Assembly (NCBI RefSeq): GCF_024868665.1
Contig: NC_079904.1
Coordinates: 19,740,996-19,804,995 of the forward strand
Length of the DNA stretch: 64,000 bases
From: Triplophysa rosa
Lineage: Eukaryota > Chordata > Actinopteri > Cypriniformes > Nemacheilidae
Direction of reading: 5' to 3'
Made by a program: the position numbers and the translations under genes. The notes under the pieces were generated by a model. That model searched no databases. It was given only the letters and a program-made list of their open reading frames with translations, and had not been told where the DNA came from. Of this stretch, positions 1 through 9,796 are shown piece by piece (positions within the stretch are counted from its first letter, which is position 1; every line of letters begins with the position of its first letter).

Positions 1-348
1 ATATGGTGGAACTCAGGAACCAAACGTAACAAAATCATAATATAATAATAACAACCATAATAAAAATAAAACTTAGAAAAGAAAAGGAGGCGTTTTCCTT
101 TCACATAGAAGGAATTCACATCCCACAAAGACATCTCTTCCGGTCAAAAAGACCAAAACAGAACACTTTCAAAAACAACTCACCCAAGAAGCAAGCAAGC
201 GTGCCCACATCGTCCGCTCCGCTCAGCAATAAGTTTGAAAAATAAGTACAGAACGCAAATCAGATGAAAGGGAGAAAGAAACACGTTCAATCCCACACTC
301 CAGCGTTAATCAAGGCATCGTAATGTTTAGTTTGAATAGCACCGCTAT
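1..348 (-). other. L1-like LINE, region downstream of ORF1
   Basis: Read on the minus strand, this follows the stop of the L1-like ORF1 at 349. It is A/T-rich with no long open frame. In two-ORF L1 elements ORF2 (endonuclease and reverse transcriptase) comes next, so it would lie beyond the left edge. I infer an inter-ORF spacer, but a truncated element cannot be excluded from this window. Confidence 0.45.
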
Positions 349-1287
349 TCAAGATTCAATCACGGGGTTAACCGGAGGGGAACTGTCCATTGCAGCAGGT
401 CGTACATACTGCTCCTTCTCATTAATAAATTCTGAGACAGCTGTCGGTGTGTCGAAGACCTTGGTGGTATTTCCAATCGTTACTCGCAGCTTAGCTGGGT
501 ATAACATTGCATAACGGGCTCCGATCTCCTGCAAGCGATGTTCAGCCGAATCAAATTCCCCGCGCTTCCGAAGCACAGTGGCGGAGAAATCTTGATAAAA
601 AGAAATCTTGCTGTTCTCAAACCGCAGATTTCCATCCATGGACAACTTTCTGCTTGCATCGAGAATCCTCTGTTTATCTCCGAAGTTATGAATGCGCACC
701 ACCATCGGTCTGGGTCTCTCCTTTACACCTGGTCTGGGAGCTATAGTGCGATGAGCCCTTTCAATCTTGATGTAGCCTCCTTTAGTCTGCAAATGAAGAA
801 ACTCCGGGATCCATTTTTGGAGAAATAACACCGTGTTAGAGCCCTCTGCCCCTTCTGGTAAACCGAGAATGCGAATATTTTTGCACCGTCCTCTGTTCTC
901 TAAATCATCTACGTGATCAGTGAGCGAAGCAACTTGACTTTCAAGGGTTAGGACACGGGCCTGCGTACTCTCAGCTAACTCCTCCGCTGCTGCGATTCTT
1001 CGTTCGGCCTCATCCAGCCGAGACTTGCAATTCTCCAGTTGTTGAGAGTGAATATGTACGACCTCAGATAGAGGGTCGAGTTTGGCGTCTATTGTTTTCG
1101 AAATCATCTCCGTCATGTGTTGAAACGCCTTCGCCATGGCCGGATTTAACTCGAGATCGTCGCTAACTTCATCCTCAGAATGTTCCGGTGAATCATCCGG
1201 CGCGGTCGGGTTAGGATCCTTCTTTTTTTTCTTTGCAGTACGAGGCATTTTCGAAAAAGATTGTGGCCAAAAAGATTCCAAAGACAT
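349..1287 (-). CDS. L1-like LINE ORF1 protein (RNA-binding, coiled coil)
   Basis: Predicted RNA-binding chaperone of an L1-type retrotransposon, expected to coat element RNA in the cytoplasm. The 312-residue frame is uninterrupted. A lysine-rich N-terminus (residues 15-23) and an acidic stretch (31-45) precede a heptad-like coiled coil (about 55-130, ending in DHVDDLENRGR). An RRM-like domain starts at NIRILGLPEG (about 138-147), and a C-terminal domain holds the QDFSATVLRKR segment. This order is that of vertebrate L1 ORF1p. A second possible start is Met14 (position 1248), which begins MPRTAKKKKK and may be the true one. No stop or frameshift is visible, so the copy could be fairly young. 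ORF2 is not in the window. Family assignment is confident, the subfamily is not. Confidence 0.85.
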   Translation of the reverse strand: MSLESFWPQSFSKMPRTAKKKKKDPNPTAPDDSPEHSEDEVSDDLELNPAMAKAFQHMTEMISKTIDAKLDPLSEVVHIHSQQLENCKSRLDEAERRIAAAEELAESTQARVLTLESQVASLTDHVDDLENRGRCKNIRILGLPEGAEGSNTVLFLQKWIPEFLHLQTKGGYIKIERAHRTIAPRPGVKERPRPMVVRIHNFGDKQRILDASRKLSMDGNLRFENSKISFYQDFSATVLRKRGEFDSAEHRLQEIGARYAMLYPAKLRVTIGNTTKVFDTPTAVSEFINEKEQYVRPAAMDSSPPVNPVIES

Positions 1288-1435
1288 AATACTAAAGTCG
1301 CATAATCAAAGCCGGGAGGTTGCGCCCTCAATTAATGAAAAATCTTAAGTATTTAGCTGATTGGAGCGGGAGCTAATGAAAACCGCTGCTACTCCCTGTC
1401 CGCCATCTTGCGCCCCTCCGAGGCTGATCTTTTTA
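1288..1435 (-). promoter_or_regulatory. L1-like 5' leader with a YY1-like site
   Basis: This short sequence upstream of ORF1 (minus strand) is the likely 5' UTR and internal promoter. At 1401-1410 the minus strand reads CAAGATGGCG, matching the core of the YY1 recognition sequence. Human L1 carries such a site at its 5' end, where it directs accurate initiation. The site lies about 25 bases inside my estimated element end near 1435, which is placed only by loss of GC-rich character. Function in this fish element is inferred. Confidence 0.45.
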
Positions 1436-2293
1436 TCAGAATATCAGAGTTTGTTTATATGGTGTAATAATTAGCTGAATCTGCACAACATCAGTTACAA
1501 TATTAATAGCATTTTAAGAACCTATATGAATTTAGTCCCTGTTATATGACCAGCCCGAGACTTTAAATGTAAAAAAAATCCATATCTGGTTTAGCGTGTC
1601 TTCTATTCTATACCCAGATCAATCAAAAACAAGATGATTTTACGTTGATATTATGAATATTCTTTATAACATATTGCACAATTTGTTGAAATATAACATC
1701 ACATGTACATTAAAGTCTTACCATTAAAATACATGGAGAATAACTAGGAAAATCATCAACCAAGACTTAAAGGGCCCATTTACACCTGGTCACTTCATGC
1801 GTTGTCTCTGATCGGAAGGTATCCGATTGTAAAAAGACAAGATGTAAAGGCCCTCTGAAATGTTTTTGAGATGGATTTAAATCTGATCATGCAAACCACT
1901 TTAGAAGGTGGTCTAGGAAGCATTCCAGACAAAACTGGACAAGTGTAAATGCATCTGGCTGTTGAAGACACATACCTTAGCATTTACTCTTCCCAAATGG
2001 AAGTATGCCGCTCCTGATGCAAATGAACTGTCAAAGGAACACTCGGAGACAAAGCAGGCGCGAAACACAGACACTCACTGCTTTTAGTGACCATTCACAT
2101 GCTCTGTCCGAACGTCTGAAATATCATCATCTTTGAGAACACGGCTTGTGGTTGTTTAACAACGACAGGTGCCATGAACACGAAAACGTTGCGATCCGTG
2201 TTTCCCTCGCCTTTTTTTAGACACAACTGCATTTGCAGAAGCAAATAAAGCTAAATAACAGTGCCTTCCATTTCAGTTAAGCGTAAATAAAGA
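1436..2293. other. Spacer, no recognised gene
   Basis: AT-rich DNA with no convincing coding sequence. The part at about 1765-1970 contains phrases (TTTACACCTGGTCACTTCA, AAATGCATCTGGCTG) that resemble a dispersed teleost repeat, but I could not define its ends. Confidence 0.4.
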
Positions 2294-2318
2294 GTTCCCT
2301 TTCTGTCGGTCTCTCAAC

Positions 2319-2493
2319 GTTGTGTCGAACCGACAGATTGGGGTTTGTCTTGAGAACCTATCATCTTCTGATTATTTAGAAAAGGCCAATGAAAATTGGC
2401 GAATGAAATTTGCATGCCGGACTCCTCCCCAGATGTCCGGGTATAAGAGGGAAGCCGGCGTGCTCATTCATTCACCTTTTGTTCTTCAGAGCC
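2319..2493 (+). repeat. DIRS left inverted terminal repeat
   Basis: About 175 bases that reappear as the reverse complement at 7662-7836 with few mismatches. Shared blocks include CGAACCGACAGATTGGGG and CCGGGTATAAGAGGGAAG. A TATA-like GTATAAGAGG occurs at 2450-2459, some 45 bases before the gag frame, so the repeat probably holds the promoter. Bases 2294-2318 lie outside the shared part, matching the unequal outer ends of DIRS repeats. Confidence 0.9.
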
Positions 2494-2503
2494 TACGCAT
2501 CTG

Positions 2504-4130
2504 ATGAGCGACTCTTCGATCTTCAGTGATCTAATCCTGCTGGATTCTACGACGTGGTGCAGCGGACGGTCCCTTCCTGCAGCGACTCTCTCCTGGGCGT
2601 CTCGGCAGTTCCAGAAGTGTCTGAGCAAATTTTTTTTTTTAAAGAGCAAATTTCTCCAGCGTGGCATGACCCGCTGTTCTCTTGGGTGCGACGCACTCAT
2701 TGAGGAAGGGGACGGACACGATGTCTGCCTCAGGTGTTTGGGTCTCCGGCACGCTGAGGCAGCCTTTGTGGATACGTCCTGCCCGCACTGCAGGCGGATG
2801 GCGATCCAGACGTTGCGGTCACGGGTGGCTGTATTCTTTTTGGATAAAGCCACCACCTCGTCTGCTACCTGATTCGTGACGACAGTGGCTACGGCCCTGC
2901 CGCCCACTTCGGTTAGCACCGGGGGTGATATGGGGATCACTGTGAATGCTAATCCGCCAGCCGCAGGCTCACGGACCGTTCACGCCCCGTCTCGCTCGTC
3001 TGACCGTTCCTCAAGAGACGGTCCTACCCCGTCTTGTTCCTCCATCATGTACTCGGAAGTGCGTGACGAAGATGAGATGTCGATCGCAGCATCGGAGGGC
3101 GACCTCTTGGCATCCGACCCCGACGATTCCTCGGAGCTCCCTCCCCCAGGGGGTCGAGCCCAGGAAGAAGCGGACGTCGAGATGACAACCATGCTTTTCC
3201 GGGCCGCCGCGAGCATTGGGCTGCAGTGCACTGCACCGCCTTTACCCCAGCGCTCACGGCTGGATACGTGGTACCTGGGGTCTGAGCGCGGCTCCAAGCC
3301 GTGCCCAGCTCCGATCCCGTTCTTCCCGGAAGTGCATGAGGAACTAAGTAAGACCTGGAATGCGCCCCTCACAGCCCATTCCAGTCAGAAAAGCTCAGTC
3401 GCCCTTACTTCCCTTGATGGTTGGGGCGGCCAGAGGCTATGTCGAGATTCCCCAGGTGGAGCGTGCTGTCGCGGTGCACCTGTGCCCGCAGACGGCGGCC
3501 ACCTGGAGAGCTCAGCCTAGACTCCCATCCAAGGCGTGTAAGTTTTCGGCATCTCTGGTGTCGAAGGCTTACACTGCTGCGGGTCAGGCCGCCTCCTCCC
3601 TCCACGCCATGGCCATCCTGCAGGTCCACCAGGCCAAGGCGTTGAAGAAGCTCCACGAGGGTAAGACAGACTCAGCGGTAATGCAGGAACTCTGTACCAC
3701 CACCGATCTCGCTCTACGGGCGACTAAGGTGACGGCACGGGCCCTGGGTCGGGCGATGTCCACCATGGTGGTCCAGGAGAGGCACCTCTGGCTTAACCTT
3801 GCGCAGATGCGGGACGCTGAGAAGGTTCGCTTTCTTGACGCCCCCATCTCGCAGGGTGGGCTGCTTGGTGACATCTTTGAGGATTTCTCTCAGCAGTTCT
3901 TGACGGTGAAGAAGCAGACGGAGGCCATCAAGCATATCCTGCCCCGCCGTGACTCGGCCGCCTCCAGGCCTTCGAGATCCCGAGCGGCGTCTGCTTCCCA
4001 GCAGCCCCGGCCCTCTTCGACTCCGGCTCCGGCTCCAGTGCCCCCTTCCCAGGCTGCCTCCCGGAAAAGGACGTCGAAGAGGAAACCGCCTACCCGTCAG
4101 CCGCTGTCGCGGAAGCAGAAGCGGCCCTGA
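2504..4130 (+). pseudogene. DIRS gag-like ORF, broken
   Basis: The first ORF of the DIRS element, expected to make the structural protein. Frame 2504-3410 begins MSDSSIFSDL and contains a cysteine/histidine cluster at about residues 59-97 (CSLGC, CLRCLG, CPHC) that looks zinc-binding. It then has an in-frame TGA at 2870-2872 and an acidic/serine-rich segment. Near 3410 the homologous reading moves to another frame (RGYVEIPQVERAVAVHLCP onward) and continues to a stop at 4130. That part includes the helical region with KVTARALGRAMSTMVVQERH and ends in a proline/arginine-rich basic tail. One stop and one frameshift make it non-functional. Identity as DIRS gag rests on position and on recalled similarity to teleost DIRS proteins. 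Confidence 0.8.
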
Positions 4131-4515
4131 CTGAGAGACCCCAGGGAGATCGAGGCCACCATCGGGCCCAAACCAAGACACTCCATCGCACGGTTCCTAC
4201 CCCGTCCTACCATCTGCTGATCCCCCCGGGGGGCCAGCGCCCACTTCCTCACAAAAAGAGTTTCCTCTCTCTCTGGGTTATCACAGCCGTTCCCTCCCTC
4301 TGGTCGATGGTGGACGGCAACTCGACGTTGCATCTCGACGAAACGCAATGTCGAGTATTAACACCAGCCCTCAGCACACTCAGACAGACAGTGCGTTGAG
4401 CTGGACAATCGCCAGGCAGGAAAAACAGCAGAGCCGATCTCCTCCCCGGGGGACCTCCCCCGGCAAGGAATCCGTACTGCTAGCCATCGAACCACCCCTG
4501 GGGGGGCGATTAAGA
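4131..4515 (+). other. DIRS gag to RT junction region
   Basis: Coding-like, proline- and serine-rich sequence between the gag stop and the reverse transcriptase remnant. It is probably the degraded linker of the polyprotein, and no catalytic motif is visible. Confidence 0.4.
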
Positions 4516-5757
4516 AGATCAAACCTCTAGTCCCCCTGTCACGGTTTCTGGGAGCTTGGCTTCAGCTTCCCAGACTGTCAGGCTGATCATCTCGGCTCAC
4601 TCGTGAGATCTGTTGTGTACACACAGGGACCTGGTGCTCCGGCACCTAGATCGGTTGGGGCTACAGGTCAACTGGGAAAAGAGCAAGCTCTCCCCCGCAC
4701 AGAGCATCTTCTTTCTCGGTTTGGAACTCGACTCTGTCTCCATGACAGCGCTACTGACTACAGAGCGCGCCCAGTCAGTGTCACCCTGCCTGAGGTACTT
4801 CAGGCAGCCAGCGGTCCCCTGAAACAATTTCAGAGGCTCCTGGGGCACATGGCATCCTCAGCGGGGGTAGTCCCCCTCGGGTTGATGCACATGCGACCGC
4901 TCCAACACTGGCCACAGAGTCAGGTTCCCTGGAGAGCGTGGCACACCGGCAGCAGGCGTATGGTCATCACGCCTGTCTGCCGGCGCACCCTGACCCCCTG
5001 GTCGTCTGTGGCCTTCCTACGGGCAGGGGTCCCCCTAGGGCAGGTATCAAGGCACGTCGTAGTGACGACGGATGCCTCCCTACAGGGCTGGGGTGCCGTG
5101 TGCAATGGGCATGCAGTGTCGGGGCGGTGGACGGACGCCCGCCTGCGTTGGCATATCAACTGCCTAGAGTTGTGGGCTGTGCTACTTGCACTGAAGAGAT
5201 TCCAACCTCTCGTGCAGGGCAAGCACGTGCTGGTCAGGTCAGACAGCACAGCTGCCGTGGCGTATATCAACCACCAGGGTGGCATTCGCTCAAGGCAGCA
5301 AACACGACTCGCCCGACGCCTCCTCCTCTGGAGTCAGCAGGTGATAAGCTCCCTGCGAGCCATACACATCCAGGGCGACCTAAAACAGACAGCAGACTTG
5401 CTTTCTCGTCAGTGGACGCCTCGCGGAGAGTGGCAACTCCACCCCCACGTGGTTCAGCTCATATGGGAGCAGTTCGGCCAGGCGCAGGTGGACCTGTTTG
5501 CCTCCCCGGACTCCACCCATTGTCCGCTTTGGTACTCCCTGACCGACGGTCCCCTCGGCAAGGATGCCATTAAGCACAGCTGGCCGCGGGACAAGCGGAA
5601 GTACACCTTCCCCCCAGTGAGCCTCATTGCACAGACCCTGTGCAAGGTCAGGGAAGAGGAGCATCAAGTGTTACTAGTTGCGCCTTACTGGCCCAACCGG
5701 ACTTGGTTCTCAGAGCTGATGCTTCTGACAACAACTCCCCCTGGCCGATTCCCCTGA
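4516..5757 (+). pseudogene. DIRS reverse transcriptase remnant plus RNase H
   Basis: The N-terminal RT approach is present (PLVPLSRFLGAWLQLP, from about 4520) but stops at about 4590. The next recognisable part, from about 4613, is the post-catalytic thumb (HRDLVLRHLDRLGLQVNWEK, ELDSV). The palm with its LKDAY-type and YxDD motifs is absent, an internal deletion I estimate at roughly 0.7 kb from family size. A frameshift near 4810 leads into the RNase H frame. RNase H keeps its acidic residues: TTDAS (about 5070), CLELWAV (about 5161), RSDSTAAVAYINHQG (about 5239) and TADLLSRQ (about 5392). It ends at TGA 5755-5757, overlapping the recombinase ATG. RNase H would degrade RNA in the hybrid; without the palm no cDNA can be made. 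Confidence 0.85.
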
Positions 5758-6821
5758 TGAAGGACCTTCTATCTCAGGGGAAGGGCACATTTTGGCATCC
5801 CAGGCCAGACCTCTGGAACCTCCATGTCTGGCCCCTGGACGGGACAAGGAGATCCACGCAGGCTAGGGCTCCGGCAACTAGGAGGCTGTATGCCTTCAAG
5901 TGGCACCTCTTCTCGTCCTGGTGCTCTTCTCGCGGAGAAGACCCACAGAGATGCTCGATCAGGTACGTACTGTCCTTTCTCCAGGAGAGACTTGAGAGAA
6001 ATCTCTCCCCTTCCACACTGAAAGTGTATGTTGCCGCAATCGCTGCACATCACGATTCAGTTGCTGGCAAGTCTCTAGGGCAGCACGACCTGGTTACCAG
6101 GTTCCTGAGGGGCGCGAGACGGTTGAATCCGCCTCGCCCATGCCCCGTACCCTCTTGGGACCTCGAAGTGGTCCTGGAGGGCCTCCAGAGGCCCCCCTTC
6201 GAGCCCCTAGGAGAGGCCGATCTTTCTCGCCTGTCGATAAAGACGGCCCTCCTGGTGGCGCTCGCCTCCATCAAGAGGGTAGGGGACCTACAGGCATTCT
6301 CTGTGTCCACGGGTTGCCTAGAATTCGGGCCTGGAGACTCTCACGTTATCCTGAGACCACGGCCCGGCTACGTGCCCAAGGTTCCCACCACTCCCTTCCG
6401 GGACCAGGTGGTGAACTTGCAGGCGCTCCCCACTGGGGAGGAAGACCCAACCCCATCCGTGTTGTGTCCAGTACGCGCACTGCGCCTCTACTTGGACCGC
6501 ACGCAGAGCTTTAGAAGCTCTGAGCAGCTCTTTGTCTGTTTTAGAGGACAGCAGAAGGGGAGGGCTGTCTCCAAACAGTGACTGGCGCACTGGATCATGG
6601 ATGCCATCGCCACGGCATACCGGTCGCAAGATCGCCCCTGCCCCTTAGGAGTTAGGGCACATTCCACTCGGGGTGTCGCCTCCTCATGGGCACTGGCTCA
6701 GGGCGCCTCTCTGGCAGACATTTGCAGAGCTGCGGGTTGGGCTACGCCCAATACCTTCGCGAGGTTCTACAACCTCCGTGTAGAACCGGTGTCAGCCCGC
6801 GTCCTGCAGGGCAACAGGTAG
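5757..6821 (+). pseudogene. DIRS tyrosine recombinase, one in-frame stop
   Basis: A lambda-integrase-family tyrosine recombinase that would insert the circular DIRS intermediate. I choose ATG 5757 because it shares a base with the RNase H stop (TGATG). Catalytic parts in order: the first arginine in LASIKRVGDLQAFS (about 6265-6310), HSTRGVASSWAL (about 6661-6696; HxxR box) and AGWATPNTFARFYN (about 6733-6774; nucleophilic tyrosine). The reading is interrupted once, by TGA at 6579-6581, and resumes in the same frame. A CGA to TGA change would explain this, as expected from decay of a methylated CpG. Otherwise the protein is complete to the stop near 6821. Confidence 0.88.
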
Positions 6822-7295
6822 GACCGGCAACCGCTAGGGCGTACGCCTGCTGCGGCTATTCCGCCTCACTTCTTTCCCCTCGGGTAAAGAATAGGCATTC
6901 CCTCCGTCATTAAGCACCCTTCCAGGGGGCAGGCTGGGCAGAGCAGCCCTGCCCCCTTAGGCCGGGGAACAGTTGAGTTATATACCACATAGCTCTTACC
7001 GGACCTAGTGCTCCAGACGTGGTAACCCCCCTCCGTGGGCTGTTCCATCTGATGTATCCTCATGAATGGTTCCCACCTCGGCAACCCATGACCTCCAGGT
7101 GGACTCCCACCTTGCAGTTAACTGTAGTCCGCACATTTTCCCATGAGTTCTCCCCTGATGGTGAGACCATGTGGTGTCTCCACTAGTTCCTCCCTTCGGT
7201 AGGTAGTGGTCTCTGCAGCGTTTTTCCCCCGGGGGAATAATGCTTACCCAGTGGCCCTCACGGAGCCTGGCGGCTTCTCGCTGTTTAGAGAACTA

Positions 7296-7356
7296 GGCCG
7301 GTGGCAGGGGCTTCCCAGACTAGAATTGAACGGCCGGTGGCAGGGGCTTCCCAACT
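7296..7356 (+). repeat. 36-bp tandem duplication in DIRS 3' region
   Basis: The unit beginning GGCCGGTGGCAGGGGCTTCC starts at 7296 and again at 7332, about 1.7 copies. It lies in the non-coding tail between the recombinase and the internal complementary region. Confidence 0.75.
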
Positions 7357-7502
7357 TTGTGGAAAAGCTCTGGGTCCCCCTTCCTCTCCACTGGATGGTC
7401 ATAATTTCGCACTAGCGCCCACGTCTGACTCGCCCAGGCCAGTCAACGTCGCTCTGCTAGACATTGTGACGCGGCTCAGTGTTGTGGTGTCTTCCATAGG
7501 TA

Positions 7503-7608
7503 CCCCAATCTGTCAGTTTGACACAACGTCGAGAGACCGACAGAAAGGGAACGTCTTGGTTACGGATGTAACCTCAGTTCCCTGATGGAGGGAACGAGAC
7601 GTTGTGTC
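7503..7608 (+). repeat. DIRS internal complementary region
   Basis: Bases 7503-7552 are the reverse complement of the left end of the element (ending GAAAGGGAAC). Bases 7550-7608 are the reverse complement of the right end (CGTCTTGGTTACGGATGTAA and onward). The two halves meet at AAC (7550-7552), the complement of the terminal GTT, which is the arrangement expected of a circle-junction template. Confidence 0.88.
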
Positions 7609-7661
7609 CCTCATGCCACAACACTGGCCGCCCACCCCAGCGGTTGGAGGAGGATGCTTAA

Positions 7662-7836
7662 GGCTCCTCAGACCAAAGGTGAATGAATGAGCACGCCGGC
7701 TTCCCTCTTATACCCGGACATCCGGGGAGGAGTCCGGCATTCAAATTTCATCCGCCAATTTTCATTGGCCTTTTCTAAATACTCAGAAGATGATAGGTTC
7801 TCAAGACAAACCCCAATCTGTCGGTTCGACACAACA
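7662..7836 (-). repeat. DIRS right inverted terminal repeat
   Basis: Reverse complement of 2319-2493 with scattered substitutions. Bases 7837-7886 extend beyond the shared part and are represented, complemented, in the internal region at 7550-7608. Confidence 0.9.
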
Positions 7837-7952
7837 TCTCGTTCCCTCCATCAGGGAACTGAGGTTACATCCGTAACCAAGACGTTTTTAATTTGCATTT
7901 TGCACGGGGATAGAAGATCGGATTTATATCCGTTTATCTGATTTATATGATG

Positions 7953-8100
7953 TGACAAGCGGGCCAATAGCAAATCAGCGTCGCCAAGGCAACGGCGCAA
8001 TCAAGCCTCCACACCTGCCGATCATTGGCCCCTGCCCCCCATCAAGCTCACCCTATATAAATGGCAGAAGAAGAGGGGAGGGTGAGCTTGTTCTCCACTG
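7953..8100 (+). promoter_or_regulatory. Promoter-like segment with CCAAT and TATA boxes
   Basis: CCAAT at 7964-7968 and TATATAAA at 8054-8061 are spaced 86 bases apart, with a pyrimidine-rich stretch 30 bases downstream (GTTCTCCACTGATT). No long ORF follows. It may be the U3 of an unrecognised solo LTR, but I could not find paired ends. Confidence 0.35.
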
Positions 8101-8469
8101 ATTATTCTCATGACTAATGTATTGCTGTCTATTTGTTATAGAGACCAGCGGCTGACGATCGGCAGGCACCACCCACCACCCACGGAAACTCTTTCCTTTT
8201 ATGCCCCGGGATTGAACACTACAAGATTCACGTTTGGAACGGACCAAGCTAATTCCCTCACAGTTCTCGCCACCGGTTCCACTTGCACCCATCTTGTAGT
8301 AAATCACCCTCCGGGGCTAAACTCGTGAAGTACTGTTTCTGTCTTGCTTTCTGCCCGCCACAGTGGCCAAATGTAAATGCACCAGTTTTAACAGATATCC
8401 GATTAGAGAAAAAGCATAAGGTTATACTTTGAACCATACCGGGGAAAATCCATAAAGATAGGGTATAAT

Positions 8470-8828
8470 TGTCACATATCCGTCTCTGTTTCCCCTGCTT
8501 GTTGTGGACTTTAAGTTTGTACTTTTTTATTTCCTGTTTCCTGTCCCATGTTGAAGTCCTATGTAGTTCTTTTGTTTGTTGGTTCCACTTGATTGGTTTC
8601 CCACATCTGCCATATTTCCATGTTAGAGCCCTCATTAGTTCTATCTATTTAAACCCTAGTGTTTCAGTTGTCCTTTGTCAGTTGTTGTACATGTTAGATT
8701 GTGATCTATGTCTCCTCGTGGTTTTCTCAGTTTCTTTATTTATTCATGGTGTCTTTGTTTGTTTGTTCTTAATTAAATCACACTGCACTTGGATCCGCTT
8801 CTCAGCCTGGTTTGTCATCATCATTACA
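8470..8828 (+). repeat. 5' LTR
   Basis: A 359-base long terminal repeat matching 9451-9791, with shared blocks such as TTCAGTTGTCCTTTGTCAG and TCTCAGCCTGGTTTGTCATC. Confidence 0.88.
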
Positions 8829-9400
8829 GAACTGACTCGTGCCCTCGAGGACCACATTAAGGACTTCTTGAACATTTCCAACACCACCAACCTCCCAGAT
8901 TTTATGTTGATTGACTTTTTTTGTTATGGCCTTAACCAGCTACTTCAAATTCAACTGACCTGTGATAGTCCTTGAGGGTCATTTCTGCAGTTTTTGGACT
9001 ATGCCCTGGCACTAGTCGGGTCCCCTTTCACGGTGGGTGAGGTTACGGAGTAGGCTCCGCCTAACCATTTTTGGGAGAGAGCAATAGGCCTCATGATCCT
9101 ATGGCCAATGAGCCTCTCCACAAGATGGCTGCCAGTCCAGAGCCCGCTCGCAAGATGGCCGCCAGCCCTGAGCCTCCAGCTGTCATGGCTGCCTCGCCAA
9201 TGGTCCCAAGTCCGGTGGTGTCTGTCCTGAGGTTCTGCCCTTGGAGTCAGTTCTGCAGGTTGTGGCTGCTGCCTTGTTGTGTGTCTGGCTTTGCATTGTT
9301 CATCCTCCCCAAAGGTCATTTCTGAACCTGCTGAGCTTCCTGTCTGCACCAAGATGACCGCCTATAAGCTCCCTGCATCGTCCAAGATGGTTGCCTCTGG
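8829..9400 (+). pseudogene. LTR-element gag remnant
   Basis: The reading ELTRALEDHIKDFLNISNTT starts directly after the 5' LTR and resembles the N-terminal capsid part of a common teleost LTR-element gag. It stops at about 8975. Later fragments occur in other frames: a VGSPFTVGEV-like phrase near 9015-9045, and a repetitive KMAASPEPARKMAASPEPP segment at 9118-9180. Several frame changes make it a pseudogene. Confidence 0.65.
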
Positions 9401-9450
9401 GCTTCCAGCTCTGCCTGTGTCTGGAAGCCACTTCTTTGGGGGGAAGGCTC

Positions 9451-9791
9451 CATCACGTATCCTTCTTTTTTTCTCTTGTTTGTTGTGGACTTCCAAGTTT
9501 GTACTTTGTTATATCCTGTTTCCTGTCCCATGTTGTAGTTCTTATGTTTATTGGTTCCACTTGATTGGTTTCCCAGGTGTGTCTTGTTTCCTTGTAAGAT
9601 CATCATTTGTTCTATGTATTTAAACCCCAGTGATTCAGTTGTCCTTTGTCAGTTGTTGTACATGTTAGGTTGTGATCTATGTCTCCTTGTGGTTTTCTCT
9701 GTTACTTTATTTATTAATTGTTTATATGTTACTTTGTTTGTTCTTAATTAAATCACACCGCTTCTCAGCCTGGTTTGTCATCAACATTACA
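9451..9791 (+). repeat. 3' LTR
   Basis: Partner of 8470-8828. The first two bases are CA instead of TG. Confidence 0.86.
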
Positions 9792-9796
9792 ATAAT

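Larger units (their letters stand above)
2294..7886 (+). mobile_element. DIRS-type tyrosine-recombinase retrotransposon
   Basis: A 5.6-kb element bounded by GTT trinucleotides (2294-2296 and 7884-7886). It has inverted terminal repeats (about 2319-2493 and 7662-7836), and an internal complementary region at 7503-7608 that joins the complements of the two outer ends. Order: gag-like ORF, reverse transcriptase remnant, RNase H, tyrosine recombinase. DIRS elements are thought to replicate through a circular DNA inserted by the recombinase without target duplication, and the internal region templates end completion. Here the reverse transcriptase core is missing, and stops or frameshifts break gag and the recombinase, so this copy cannot be autonomous. 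Codon use is GC-rich compared with the AT-rich flanks. Confidence 0.93.
8470..9791 (+). mobile_element. Short non-autonomous LTR retrotransposon
   Basis: Two similar LTRs (8470-8828 and 9451-9791) flank a 622-base interior. A perfect 5-bp target duplication ATAAT lies at 8465-8469 and 9792-9796. The 5' LTR starts TGTCACATATCC and ends ATTACA. A purine run (GGGGGGAAGG) just before the 3' LTR is a fitting polypurine tract. The interior holds only gag-like remnants and no protease, reverse transcriptase or integrase. Mobilisation would need proteins from a related element. The LTRs differ at many positions, and the 3' LTR has lost its terminal TG, so the insertion is not recent. Confidence 0.9.

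Noticed and set aside
2464..2940. 158-codon minus frame at the start of the DIRS
   Set aside because: Antisense shadow of gag in GC-rich sequence.
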